A stretch of 64,000 nt of DNA from Polaromonas sp. (GTDB taxonomy: Bacteria > Pseudomonadota > Gammaproteobacteria > Burkholderiales > Burkholderiaceae_C): the NCBI RefSeq assembly GCF_016185115.1, contig NZ_JACPOF010000030.1, forward strand, positions 400,524 to 464,523, given 5' to 3'. Under the pieces are notes generated by a model, which was not told the DNA's origin, ran no database searches, and saw nothing but the letters and a program-made list of their open reading frames with translations. Position 1 is the first letter of the stretch. The number at the start of each line of letters is the position of its first letter. Below, in pieces: positions 16,816 to 24,747 of this stretch. The position numbers and the translations under genes are program-made.

Positions 16816-17444
16816 GCCTTGTTCCCTACAGGCGGCGTCTGCAGGATGGGCCGTTCAAATATCTCACCCAGGCTGGCATAAAAAGGGCCGCCCAGCCTGG
16901 CGACAGGCTGCATCTTCACGCTGTCGACGTGACGTCCGTCATAGACGTCGTTCGAGAGGTGAAATGCCACCACTTCACCGATGTACAGCGTGTTCAGCCG
17001 GCCGAGTGTCACGACCTGGCTGAGCCTGCACTCCATCTGCACCGGGGACATCGCAATGCGCGGCGGCCTGACCAGATCACTGGGCAGAAGTTCAATGCCC
17101 AGGGCCTCGGTTTCGCTGGCGTCGGGGCCAAACTCCGCCGACGTCCTGTGCATGGTTTCCATGTTGTCGACCGTGGCGACGTTGACGACGAACTCCTTCA
17201 CGCTCTGGATATTGCGCGCCGTATCCTTCAGGCCGCCGCTGCGCGAACCGATGTTGATGGCCAGCATGGGCGGGCTGTGCGCCACGTAGTTGTAGGAACT
17301 GAAGGGCGCGGCATTGACCACACCGGCCTCACTGATGCTGGTGATCCAGGCGATGGGGCGCGGCGTGACGATGCCGCACAGCAGGCGATAGGCGGTTGCC
17401 GTGTCCATGCCGGACGCGGCGATGGTGGTGAATTTTTCGCTCAT
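16812..17444 (-). CDS. Flavin reductase-like FMN-binding protein
   Basis: 210 residues, flavin-reductase-like split-barrel fold. Visible features are TPRPIAWITSI near residue 28, NAAPFSSYNYV, and the PPMLAINIGSR strand. Members reduce FMN/FAD for two-component monooxygenases or act as stand-alone NAD(P)H:flavin oxidoreductases. No partner flavin monooxygenase is in this operon, so its role here is open. It is coupled by a 4-bp overlap to the aldolase and follows the amidohydrolase by 16 bp. Confidence 0.85.
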   Translation of the reverse strand: MSEKFTTIAASGMDTATAYRLLCGIVTPRPIAWITSISEAGVVNAAPFSSYNYVAHSPPMLAINIGSRSGGLKDTARNIQSVKEFVVNVATVDNMETMHRTSAEFGPDASETEALGIELLPSDLVRPPRIAMSPVQMECRLSQVVTLGRLNTLYIGEVVAFHLSNDVYDGRHVDSVKMQPVARLGGPFYASLGEIFERPILQTPPVGNKA

Positions 17445-17460
17445 GGGAATGGTGCGGAAT

Positions 17461-18408
17461 TCAGCGTTTTTTCGTTCCGCCCTTCACGAACACCCGCTTG
17501 CCGGTGTCGTGACAGACCGCGCGTTTTTCCGCGTCGCTGAGCAGCACCGCCGAGTCGAGAAAACGCTGCACCATCTCCTTGTAGGTACCCGACGAAGTGC
17601 CGATGTCGGAACCCCACATCACATGGTCCGCACCAAACATGTCGACCGCGCGGCGCAGGACCTTCTCTGCAGGGATGTTCTCCTCGCGGCAGATGTCGAG
17701 GTTGATGGAGGTGAACTTGAAGAAGATGTTTTTCTCGCCGGAAAGCTTTTGATAACGCTCATCCAGGCCGTAGTGATCACCCTCCTGCATTTCCGGTTCG
17801 AGCAGATGGTCCAGTACAAGGCGTATGTCTGGGTACTTGCGCGCCAGCTCGATGATCGCGGGTACCGATGGGCCGCCACCGCCTTCTGAGAGGACTTCCA
17901 GGTCCATCACCAGGCCGAACTCCTGGGCGACATCCCATGTTCTCAATGCTTCGGGGGAGTTCAGCCAGGGCATGCTGCCGTCTGGCTTGCGCCCGCCAAA
18001 CAGCCGCACACCTGCGAGGCCGTTTTCCCCGATGTACTTGCGCACCAGCACCGGTGTGGTTTCGTCTTCCGCGTCGAGGATGACCACCGCGCTGAACAGG
18101 TCAGGGTACTTGTCCGATGAATCCAGAATGTAGCTGTTGTCCAGCCGGTAGATCATGCGTTTTTGCACGGCCACCATGCCGTCCACGTTTTCTTCCTGCA
18201 TCCACTGCAACATGCGAATCGCATCCGGCACTTCGTTGATGGGGTTGGGTCCGTGGTGACCGCCCGGCTTGCCGATCACGCCCGGGTGGCGGTAGGGCGC
18301 ATCCTTGGCGCGCTGCATGGGGTTGCGCGGGTAGCGCACCTGGTCGTCAGCGACGAGGTGGGCATGTGAATCAAAAAGAAGTGGGCGGGCCTGGTTGCTT
18401 GCAGTCAT
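17461..18408 (-). CDS. Amidohydrolase-2 family metal-dependent hydrolase
   Basis: 315 residues, PF04909 type. The HxH metal motif is His15/His17 (FDSHAHLV). Later metal or catalytic residues are in RLVLDHLL and MWGSDIG. The family covers decarboxylases (ACMSD, 2,6-dihydroxybenzoate decarboxylase) and lactonases such as LigI. The chemistry is not decided by sequence alone. It sits between the Bug receptor and the flavin reductase in the operon, consistent with acting early on an imported organic acid or lactone. Confidence 0.87.
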   Translation of the reverse strand: MTASNQARPLLFDSHAHLVADDQVRYPRNPMQRAKDAPYRHPGVIGKPGGHHGPNPINEVPDAIRMLQWMQEENVDGMVAVQKRMIYRLDNSYILDSSDKYPDLFSAVVILDAEDETTPVLVRKYIGENGLAGVRLFGGRKPDGSMPWLNSPEALRTWDVAQEFGLVMDLEVLSEGGGGPSVPAIIELARKYPDIRLVLDHLLEPEMQEGDHYGLDERYQKLSGEKNIFFKFTSINLDICREENIPAEKVLRRAVDMFGADHVMWGSDIGTSSGTYKEMVQRFLDSAVLLSDAEKRAVCHDTGKRVFVKGGTKKR

Positions 18409-18456
18409 GTGAGCGGAGTTGTAGTGAAGTCTGGGGGGATCTGGTGATTGAAATTT

Positions 18457-19437
18457 TTATTCGAGTGAAATCTTCGCCGCCTCGACGATCTTCTTCCACT
18501 TGGCGGCTTCTGCGTTCATCAGCGTACCCAGGGCTTCAGGGCCACCGTTGGCGGATACAAGTGCAAACTGTGCAAATTTGGCCCGCCCTTCGGCGGAGCT
18601 GGTGTATTTATTGACTTCCTGGTTCAGTTTTGTGACCACGTTTTTGGGCAGGCCTGCCGGTCCGACAAACGCAAACCAGACGGTAGCCTCCAGGTCCACA
18701 CCCTGCTCAAGGGCGGTGGGAACGTTGGGCAAACCGGGAAAGCGCCTGGCCGAAGTCACGGCCAGGGCACGCAGCTTGCCCGCCTGGATGTTCTGGATAA
18801 AAGGCGTGACCGGCGCAAAGACACTCTGGATGGATCCACCCAGCAGGTCTGTCATGGCGGGTGTATCGCCCTTGTAAGGCACGGCCTGCGTGGCAGCACC
18901 GGTCGTGGTCTTGAAGGACTCCAGCGCCAGGTGACCTATGGTGCCGTTGCCAGGATGGCCTGCCGAAGAACTGCCGGGCACAGCTTTGGATGCCGCCACA
19001 AACTCCTTCAGGCTGGCAGCTTTCACACCCGGGTTCACCACAATCACCAGCGGTATCTCGCCCACCAGCGCGATGGGCGTCAGGTCCTTCTGCGCGTCAA
19101 AAGGCATGGTCTTGTACAGCGACTTGTTGTTGGCCAGCGGACCGGAGGTCGACAGCCCCAGCGTGTAGCCGTCCGGCGCTGCCTTGGCCACTGCATCGGT
19201 GCCAATGTTGCCGCCCGCCCCCGCGCGGTTGTCAACGATGAATTGCTGGCCGAAAGCGGTGCTCAGATGCTGTGCGACCTGCCTGGCCACCAGGTCGGCA
19301 CTTCCGCCAGCAGGAAAAGGCACGACAACGCGCACCGGTTTGTTCGGCCACTCCGCCTGCGCCATGGCAGCCGTTTGCGACAGCAGCAGCATGCCAGCTG
19401 CAGTGACAGCGGCTTTCAGGAAATTTTGGCGTTTCAT
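18457..19437 (-). CDS. Bug-family tripartite tricarboxylate transporter receptor
   Basis: 326 residues with a signal peptide (about 1-26, ending AMAQA). The Bug signature WPNKPVRVVVPFPAGGSAD follows the cleavage site, and FIVDNRAGAGGNIGTD is the second hallmark. Bug proteins bind organic acids, amides or aromatics in the periplasm. No TctA/TctB permease is adjacent, so it must share a distant one or act as a sensor. A GGAG ribosome site precedes the ATG. Its place in the operon makes it the likely receptor for the pathway substrate. Confidence 0.93.
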   Translation of the reverse strand: MKRQNFLKAAVTAAGMLLLSQTAAMAQAEWPNKPVRVVVPFPAGGSADLVARQVAQHLSTAFGQQFIVDNRAGAGGNIGTDAVAKAAPDGYTLGLSTSGPLANNKSLYKTMPFDAQKDLTPIALVGEIPLVIVVNPGVKAASLKEFVAASKAVPGSSSAGHPGNGTIGHLALESFKTTTGAATQAVPYKGDTPAMTDLLGGSIQSVFAPVTPFIQNIQAGKLRALAVTSARRFPGLPNVPTALEQGVDLEATVWFAFVGPAGLPKNVVTKLNQEVNKYTSSAEGRAKFAQFALVSANGGPEALGTLMNAEAAKWKKIVEAAKISLE

Positions 19438-19476
19438 GTATTTGTCTCCGTGAATGGTTGTGTCTTATTGAAAAAT

Positions 19477-20106
19477 TCAGGGGTTCGAGGCTGCCTGACG
19501 CTGGCGGGCCAGCTCGCTCAGAATACCGGGCAGCTTGTCTTCCGCCTTCTTTTTCAGATCGTCATAAATGCTGTTGCCGTGTGCATCGATAGCCACCGTC
19601 GCAGGGCCAAGGTCTTCAACACGCAGGGTCGTCAGGCGAAATTGCGAGATGTACTCGTTCCAGTGCGTGGACACCACACCCCGTATGGCCTCTGACAGCA
19701 ACGGCGCACCGCCTCCCAGGAAAGACAGAAAGGCACAGCCGGACTCCTTCATGGCTGCAACGCTGGCCATGTCAAGACCGCCCTTGCCACCGACAAGGCG
19801 CAAGCCCAGCAGACGGATGAGGTCAGGCATGTAGGGGTTGTAGCGCGTGCTGGTGCTCGGGTTCATGTACAGGGCCTCGGGCCCGGCATCGGTGTCGCGG
19901 ATATATGAACTCAAATGGAAGAAGGCACCGCCGTGCAGATCAAGCGGCAAGGCATTGCCCGCCTTCAGCTCGCTGACCATGCGTTTGTGCGTGGGCAGGC
20001 CTATGCTGATGGTGATGTCACCACTGAGCATGACCATATCGCCGACGGCCAGTTCGCGCACAGCATCTGCATCCAGCGGCAGTTGAAGGTGATGCGTGCG
20101 GCTCAT
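19477..20106 (-). CDS. Fumarate hydratase / tartrate dehydratase beta subunit (class I)
   Basis: 209 residues, matching the C-terminal domain of class I fumarases and TtdB. The segments G-D-I-T-I-S-I-G-LPTHKRM, GPTS-like MNPSTSTRY, and LRLVGGKGGLD are typical. It pairs with the Fe-S alpha subunit encoded immediately upstream with an ATGA-type 4-bp overlap (20103-20106). The pair could act on fumarate, L-tartrate or mesaconate-type acids. Operon context favours a pathway-specific hydratase over a housekeeping fumarase (inference). Confidence 0.9.
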   Translation of the reverse strand: MSRTHHLQLPLDADAVRELAVGDMVMLSGDITISIGLPTHKRMVSELKAGNALPLDLHGGAFFHLSSYIRDTDAGPEALYMNPSTSTRYNPYMPDLIRLLGLRLVGGKGGLDMASVAAMKESGCAFLSFLGGGAPLLSEAIRGVVSTHWNEYISQFRLTTLRVEDLGPATVAIDAHGNSIYDDLKKKAEDKLPGILSELARQRQAASNP

Positions 20107-20972
20107 TCAAACCACTCCACCGTACCGTCGTTCTGGATGCGCGCGCCATAACGGCGGTTGATCCAGCAATTGAGCGCCACCGCCACCGGCATGAAACCGT
20201 GGCTGGCTGCGTAATCTATGTGCACCGCCATCGCAGTTGTATCGCCGCCCGTACCCATGGGACCAAACCCCATGCTGTTGATGGCCTTGAGCAGGCGCTC
20301 CTCCATGGCCGCCAGAATCGGCTCGGGGTTGGTCTTGCCAAAAGGCCGCAATATCTGCTGCTTGGCCATGCGCGCGGCGTAGTCAAAGGTACCGCCAATG
20401 CCGACCCCGACAACGATGGGCGGGCACGGTTGCGAGCCGGCCTTCATCACCACCTCAAGAATGTACTTTTCGATGTCTTCCAGCGTCGGATAGACAAAGG
20501 TTTCAAGCGCTTCCCATCGCCCGCTGCCCATGGCCTTGGGTGCGCAGATGATCTCGAGGTAATCGGCCTCATCAATGATGTCGAAGGTCAGAATGGGCAT
20601 GTCCTTGCCCGCATAACCGCGCTGGTGCGTCAGCGGGTTGGTCACCATGCGCAGAATTGGCGGCTGGATGTTGGCTGCCAGGTCTGCGAGTCCATCAATC
20701 ATGGCCTGGCGCACAGCGCCTTCAAAGCGCACTTTTGTGCCGATCTTGACCGAGTACACCGGTATGCCGATATCGGAGCAGATCAGATGATCCTGCTTTT
20801 CCGACTCATCGGCGCTTTTGAGCATGATGGTCAGCGTCTTGCGTGCCGTGTCCGAACTGTCGGCGGTCTCAGCGCGGCGCAGCACGGCCTTGGTGTCTTC
20901 AGGTATTTTTTTGAGCGATCGCTCATACAAATCGGCGGTGACCGAGCGTATCAACTCACTGGTGATGGGCAT
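20103..20972 (-). CDS. Fumarate hydratase / tartrate dehydratase alpha subunit (class I, Fe-S)
   Basis: 289 residues, N-terminal domain of class I hydro-lyases. Three cysteines suited to the [4Fe-4S] cluster are visible: Cys65 (HLICSDIG), Cys183 (QPCPPIVVGVGIGG) and Cys269 (ALNCWINRRYG). It is the first gene of the minus-strand operon, so the promoter should lie in 20973-21151. Split alpha/beta subunits are typical of tartrate dehydratase and of archaeal or pathway-specific fumarases, unlike the fused E. coli FumA. The exact substrate is uncertain. Confidence 0.9.
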   Translation of the reverse strand: MPITSELIRSVTADLYERSLKKIPEDTKAVLRRAETADSSDTARKTLTIMLKSADESEKQDHLICSDIGIPVYSVKIGTKVRFEGAVRQAMIDGLADLAANIQPPILRMVTNPLTHQRGYAGKDMPILTFDIIDEADYLEIICAPKAMGSGRWEALETFVYPTLEDIEKYILEVVMKAGSQPCPPIVVGVGIGGTFDYAARMAKQQILRPFGKTNPEPILAAMEERLLKAINSMGFGPMGTGGDTTAMAVHIDYAASHGFMPVAVALNCWINRRYGARIQNDGTVEWFE

Positions 20973-21151
20973 GTCTCGTTATCTTCTTGTGCAGTCAGGA
21001 AATCTTGACCTCAAGGATGCAACGGCCGGCTTCATTACACAAGCTGAGATTTTTTGCTTTTCGCGCAGCGAAATAATTTCGGCCGCCGGCTTCAAGGGTT
21101 TTCCCTTGCAATCAGCGGTCCGAATGGCCTGAAAACTATTTGGCGCTTGTC

Positions 21152-21799
21152 TTACTGTTTCAAAACAAAGGCCGCCAGCGCCTTCACTTCCTGCGGCTTC
21201 AAACCCGTAAACGCAGGCATGGGCACCTGCCCCCACTTACCCGCACCGCCGGCCCGAATGCTGGCTTCAAGTTTGGCCTGCGCCTGAGCATCACCCTTGT
21301 ATCTCATCGCCACGTCGTGATACGAAGGGCCGACAATTTTCTGGTTGATGGCATGGCAGCCAAGACATGCGTTCGCAGTCAGCAGTGCCTGCACATCAAC
21401 CGCACCGCCCGCCGCCGCGACCGGAGTTGCTGCCTGTGTTGCCGCTGCCACGGCAATGGGCGCAGGCGCTTTTGCAGTGCCGTAGGTGACCGCGAGGTAC
21501 TCGCCGATCTGGTTGACCTCGGCATCACTCAAGGGCGCTGCATAGGCATGTTCCATCTTGCGAACTTCTGCTGTCCACTGCGCCTGGGTCATGCCTGGCG
21601 GTTGCTGGCTGATGTAATCCGCGGAATGACAGATCGCGCACTTCTGCATGGCGACCTGATAGCCGGGCAGTTTTGATGGTTTGAGTTTTGCGGTTTCCAG
21701 CGGCAGCCTGAGTGTCAAGGCCTGGGCGAACGACGTTGCGGGCAGCAAAAATCCCGTGAGTGAAAGGCCGAGGGCGGCAATGAAATGAATGGTTTTCAT
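21152..21799 (-). CDS. sorB: Two-haem cytochrome c, SorB-like domain plus c551-like domain
   Basis: 215 residues with a Sec signal peptide (about 1-26). The first domain (27-108) has Cys54-A-I-Cys57-His58 in the QKCAICHSADY context typical of SorB, the electron acceptor of bacterial sulfite dehydrogenase. After an Ala/Pro/Thr linker (108-134), a second domain has Cys145-L-G-Cys148-His149 and an axial Met194 candidate (QVPMPAF), like cytochrome c551/c552. Known SorB is mono-haem, so this looks like a fusion with its downstream electron acceptor. It lies 9 bp after sorA with a strong AGGAG site. Confidence 0.9.
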   Translation of the reverse strand: MKTIHFIAALGLSLTGFLLPATSFAQALTLRLPLETAKLKPSKLPGYQVAMQKCAICHSADYISQQPPGMTQAQWTAEVRKMEHAYAAPLSDAEVNQIGEYLAVTYGTAKAPAPIAVAAATQAATPVAAAGGAVDVQALLTANACLGCHAINQKIVGPSYHDVAMRYKGDAQAQAKLEASIRAGGAGKWGQVPMPAFTGLKPQEVKALAAFVLKQ

Positions 21800-21808
21800 G
21801 GCGTACTC

Positions 21809-23032
21809 CTAGACCGCGACCACACGCGTGGTTTCAATCACGTTGCGCGCATAACCACCCGGGTTCCAGCTCGCCGTCGCAGGCTGCACATCACCCTTGT
21901 TATTGGTGGCCCGAACCATCAGGGTCGCCGAGCCTTTTTTCGCCGGCGTCCACGGCAGGCTCCATTCGCGGAATGAAAAACGTCCCAGGTTCTTGCCCAG
22001 CACGGCATCGTGCCACTGCGTGCCATCTTCAGACACCTGCACGGTCTTGATGCCGCTGCCACCATCGAACGCAATGCCCTTGAGCTGTACAGCCTGCCCG
22101 GTTTTGACACGTGCCTTGTCAGCCAGGCTGGTGATGAAAGAACGCACGGGAATGCTGGTAATGGGCCGGGTGGCAGTTGGCGCAGTGCCTGCCGGCACGC
22201 ACATGCAGGCATTGTCGGGAACACGGTAGGCGGTTGACATGAAGAAGCCCTCAAAGCCATGGTCCAGCACATTGATCTCACTGAGGTGCTTGACCCAGTA
22301 GGTGCCGAAATAACCCGGCACGATGAGCTTGATCGGATAGCCATTGAGGAAGGGAATGTCCGTCCCGTTCATGGCCCAGGCAATGATGGGCTCGGCACTC
22401 AGGGCCAGGTCGATATCCAGCGCCTTGACGAAATCGGGCGTCTTCGGCAACACCGGCGTATCAAGCCCATTGAAGGCCACCTGTTTTGCCCCGGGCATCA
22501 CACCGGCCTTGTTCAGCACAGTACGCAAAGGCACGCCGACCCAGCGCGCATTGCCCATGGAACCATGGCCCAGCTGGGCGCCGAAAACACGTGGCTCCGA
22601 ATACCCGCGGCTGTTGCCTGAACACTGGTTGACAGCGACTACCTCAACCGGCTCACCTAGGGCTTTGAGATCGGCCAGTGACAGCGACAGTTGCTGCTTC
22701 ACATGGCCGGTGATTTTCAGCTGGTAGGTTTTTGCATCAATACTGGTCGGGATATTGGCCAGGTGGTAACGCACAAAAAACGCGTTGTTCGGCGTGATGG
22801 CACCTTCACCGAAAACGCTGAAGGGCGTTTCAAGGTGCGGCGGCCTGGTGGTAATGCGCAGCAGCGGCCGCTTTTGCGGATAGGTCACCAGTTCACGTTC
22901 ACCATTGCCGAAAGGCATGGTGCCTGTGGCGGCAAGACTGTGCAGCGGCAGTGCCGACAGGCCGGCTACACCCAGGCCCGCATGGCGCAGGAAACGGCGC
23001 CTGGCTTCCTGCTGTTCGTCGTGGTGGCTCAT
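21809..23032 (-). CDS. sorA: Molybdenum sulfite dehydrogenase SorA (sulfite oxidase family)
   Basis: 407 residues. A Tat signal (RRRFLRHAGL at 11-20) targets the folded Mo-cofactor protein to the periplasm. The molybdenum-binding Cys is Cys137 (NQCSGNSRGY). The oxidoreductase Mo-binding domain (about 90-270) is followed by the dimerisation domain (about 290-400). It oxidises sulfite to sulfate and passes electrons to the adjacent SorB cytochrome. The start at 23032 has an AAAGGA ribosome site; the frame stays open another 870 bp upstream, but that is antisense to the next gene and is rejected. Confidence 0.93.
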   Translation of the reverse strand: MSHHDEQQEARRRFLRHAGLGVAGLSALPLHSLAATGTMPFGNGERELVTYPQKRPLLRITTRPPHLETPFSVFGEGAITPNNAFFVRYHLANIPTSIDAKTYQLKITGHVKQQLSLSLADLKALGEPVEVVAVNQCSGNSRGYSEPRVFGAQLGHGSMGNARWVGVPLRTVLNKAGVMPGAKQVAFNGLDTPVLPKTPDFVKALDIDLALSAEPIIAWAMNGTDIPFLNGYPIKLIVPGYFGTYWVKHLSEINVLDHGFEGFFMSTAYRVPDNACMCVPAGTAPTATRPITSIPVRSFITSLADKARVKTGQAVQLKGIAFDGGSGIKTVQVSEDGTQWHDAVLGKNLGRFSFREWSLPWTPAKKGSATLMVRATNNKGDVQPATASWNPGGYARNVIETTRVVAV

Positions 23033-23257
23033 CGATAGTCCTTTTGTTATGTGATTCACACGGGCAAGCCGTGAATGCCTGTCGATGATATGGAGCAAAG
23101 GGAACGCGCACAAGGCAAAAATGACATCTGTAACAGGGTCGGGTCTGCTTACTTCTACTGCCAGACGAACACCCCTGCACAAGCACGGCCTTGGCCAAGC
23201 TCCTAGACTGCACACAGTTCTTCCCTGCAGACCTGAACCTGAAAGCCGGTGTTCCAC

Positions 23258-24277
23258 ATGATTCCCTTCTCGGTCCTTGACCTCTCGCCCATAGTCCGGG
23301 GCAATACGGCTACCGATGCATTCCGCAACACGCTGGCCCTCGCGCAACATGCAGAAAAACTCGGCTTCAAGCGCTTCTGGCTGGCCGAGCACCACAACAA
23401 CCCGGGTATTGCCAGCGCGGCCACCGCCGTCGTTATCGGCCATGTGGCCGGTGGCACAAAAACCATTCGTGTTGGTTCCGGCGGTGTCATGCTGCCCAAC
23501 CATTCCCCGCTGGTGATCGCCGAGCAGTTCGGCACACTTGAATCGCTCTACCCCGGGCGCATAGACCTGGGCCTGGGGCGCGCACCCGGCACCGACCAGC
23601 TCACCGCACGCGCCCTGCGGCGTGACCACATGAACAATGCTGACACCTTTCCGCAGGATGTAGAAGAACTGCGCGCCCTGTTCGGCCCTGTGCAGCCGGG
23701 CCAGCGGATTCGCGCGGTGCCGGGCGCAGGCCTGGGGGTACCGCTCTGGATACTCGGCTCCAGCCTCTTCGGTGCACAACTCGCGGCCATGCTGGGCCTG
23801 CCCTTTGGATTTGCGTCGCACTTTGCACCCGACATGCTCATGCAGGCGCTGGACATTTACCGTGACCGCTTCCAGCCGTCGGCACAGCTTGCAAAACCCC
23901 ATGCCATGGTGGTGGCCAATGTGGTCGCTGCCGACACCGACGAGGCCGCGCGTTACCAGTTCACCTCGGTGCAGCAGTCCATGACCAATCTGCTGCGTGG
24001 CGCACCCGGCATGATGCAGCCGCCCATAGACGACATTGACAGCTACTGGTCACCCTCCGAAAAGGCCGGTGCGCAGCGCATGCTCAGGTATGCCATTTCA
24101 GGTTCACCCTCCACGGTTGAAAACAGGCTGCGCAGTTTCATTGCAGAAACTGCTGCTGATGAACTGATGGTGACCTCGCACCTCTATGACCCTACCGTAG
24201 CCAGGCGCTCACTGGAGATCGTGGCGCAAGCCAGAGACGCACTGGGCAGTCAAGGCAGAGCGGCGGGCACGCGCTAG
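23258..24277 (+). CDS. LLM-class flavin-dependent oxidoreductase (luciferase-like)
   Basis: 339 residues. The start MIPFSVLDLSPI, the FWLAEHHNNPGIASAA segment and the GSGGVMLPNHSPLVIAEQFG segment are typical of the MsnO8-type, alkanal-monooxygenase-like subgroup of the bacterial luciferase family, which uses FMNH2 or F420. The ATG at 23258 is preferred to a GTG three codons upstream at 23249. The gene is divergent from sorAB. The substrate is unknown, and these proteins are often annotated only by fold. Confidence 0.88.
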   Translation: MIPFSVLDLSPIVRGNTATDAFRNTLALAQHAEKLGFKRFWLAEHHNNPGIASAATAVVIGHVAGGTKTIRVGSGGVMLPNHSPLVIAEQFGTLESLYPGRIDLGLGRAPGTDQLTARALRRDHMNNADTFPQDVEELRALFGPVQPGQRIRAVPGAGLGVPLWILGSSLFGAQLAAMLGLPFGFASHFAPDMLMQALDIYRDRFQPSAQLAKPHAMVVANVVAADTDEAARYQFTSVQQSMTNLLRGAPGMMQPPIDDIDSYWSPSEKAGAQRMLRYAISGSPSTVENRLRSFIAETAADELMVTSHLYDPTVARRSLEIVAQARDALGSQGRAAGTR

Positions 24278-24286
24278 ACTGCCTGC

Positions 24287-24595
24287 ATGCTGATCAGCAC
24301 CTTTCGGATACGCATCGGGACCATGTTTCGGATGGTCATCCCGGCCCTGACGCTGGCGGTACTGGGTGCCTGCACGGAAGCGCCCAGCTGGCAGAAACTT
24401 CTGGGCGCAAAGATCAGCCAGCAATACCCGGCTTACAAGGTACAGACTGAAGCAAATGGCAACCTGCTGGTGGAGCGACCTGGCATGTCCGCCATGCCGG
24501 TAGATGTCAACGCCATTGCCGCGTTCTGCCTGCGCGGTGCCAAAGACTGCGATTACGCGACTGACCAGATGCTGCTGCAACTGCAAAAGCCCTGA
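24287..24595 (+). CDS. Small putative lipoprotein
   Basis: Up to 102 residues. A hydrophobic N-terminal stretch ends in the lipobox V-L-G-A-C (Cys29 from the first ATG), so the mature protein would be a lipid-anchored domain of about 74 residues, with a Cys pair in FCLRGAKDCDY. The real start may be the ATG at 24323, which gives a normal 17-residue lipoprotein signal. It follows the luciferase-like gene by 9 bp. I do not recognise the family. Confidence 0.6.
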   Translation: MLISTFRIRIGTMFRMVIPALTLAVLGACTEAPSWQKLLGAKISQQYPAYKVQTEANGNLLVERPGMSAMPVDVNAIAAFCLRGAKDCDYATDQMLLQLQKP

Positions 24596-24747
24596 AAGCT
24601 GTATCAACAGCGAACGAATCCGTGCAACGGAAAGTCAGCTTGCCCTCAGGCAGGTGAGGTCATGCTCCGTAAAGGTCTGTAAATCTGCCAACCGGCAAGC
24701 TTGCAACAACGTTAGGCAGGTACAACATCCCGTTGAGGAGACGTCTC

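Noticed and set aside
20979..21236. 85-codon open frame on the minus strand between the fumarase and sorB genes
   Set aside because: It overlaps the sorB end out of frame, lacks a ribosome site and has no family-like pattern.
23033..23902. Long in-frame extension of sorA upstream on the minus strand
   Set aside because: It is antisense to the luciferase-like gene, and the Tat signal and ribosome site both fix the start at 23032.
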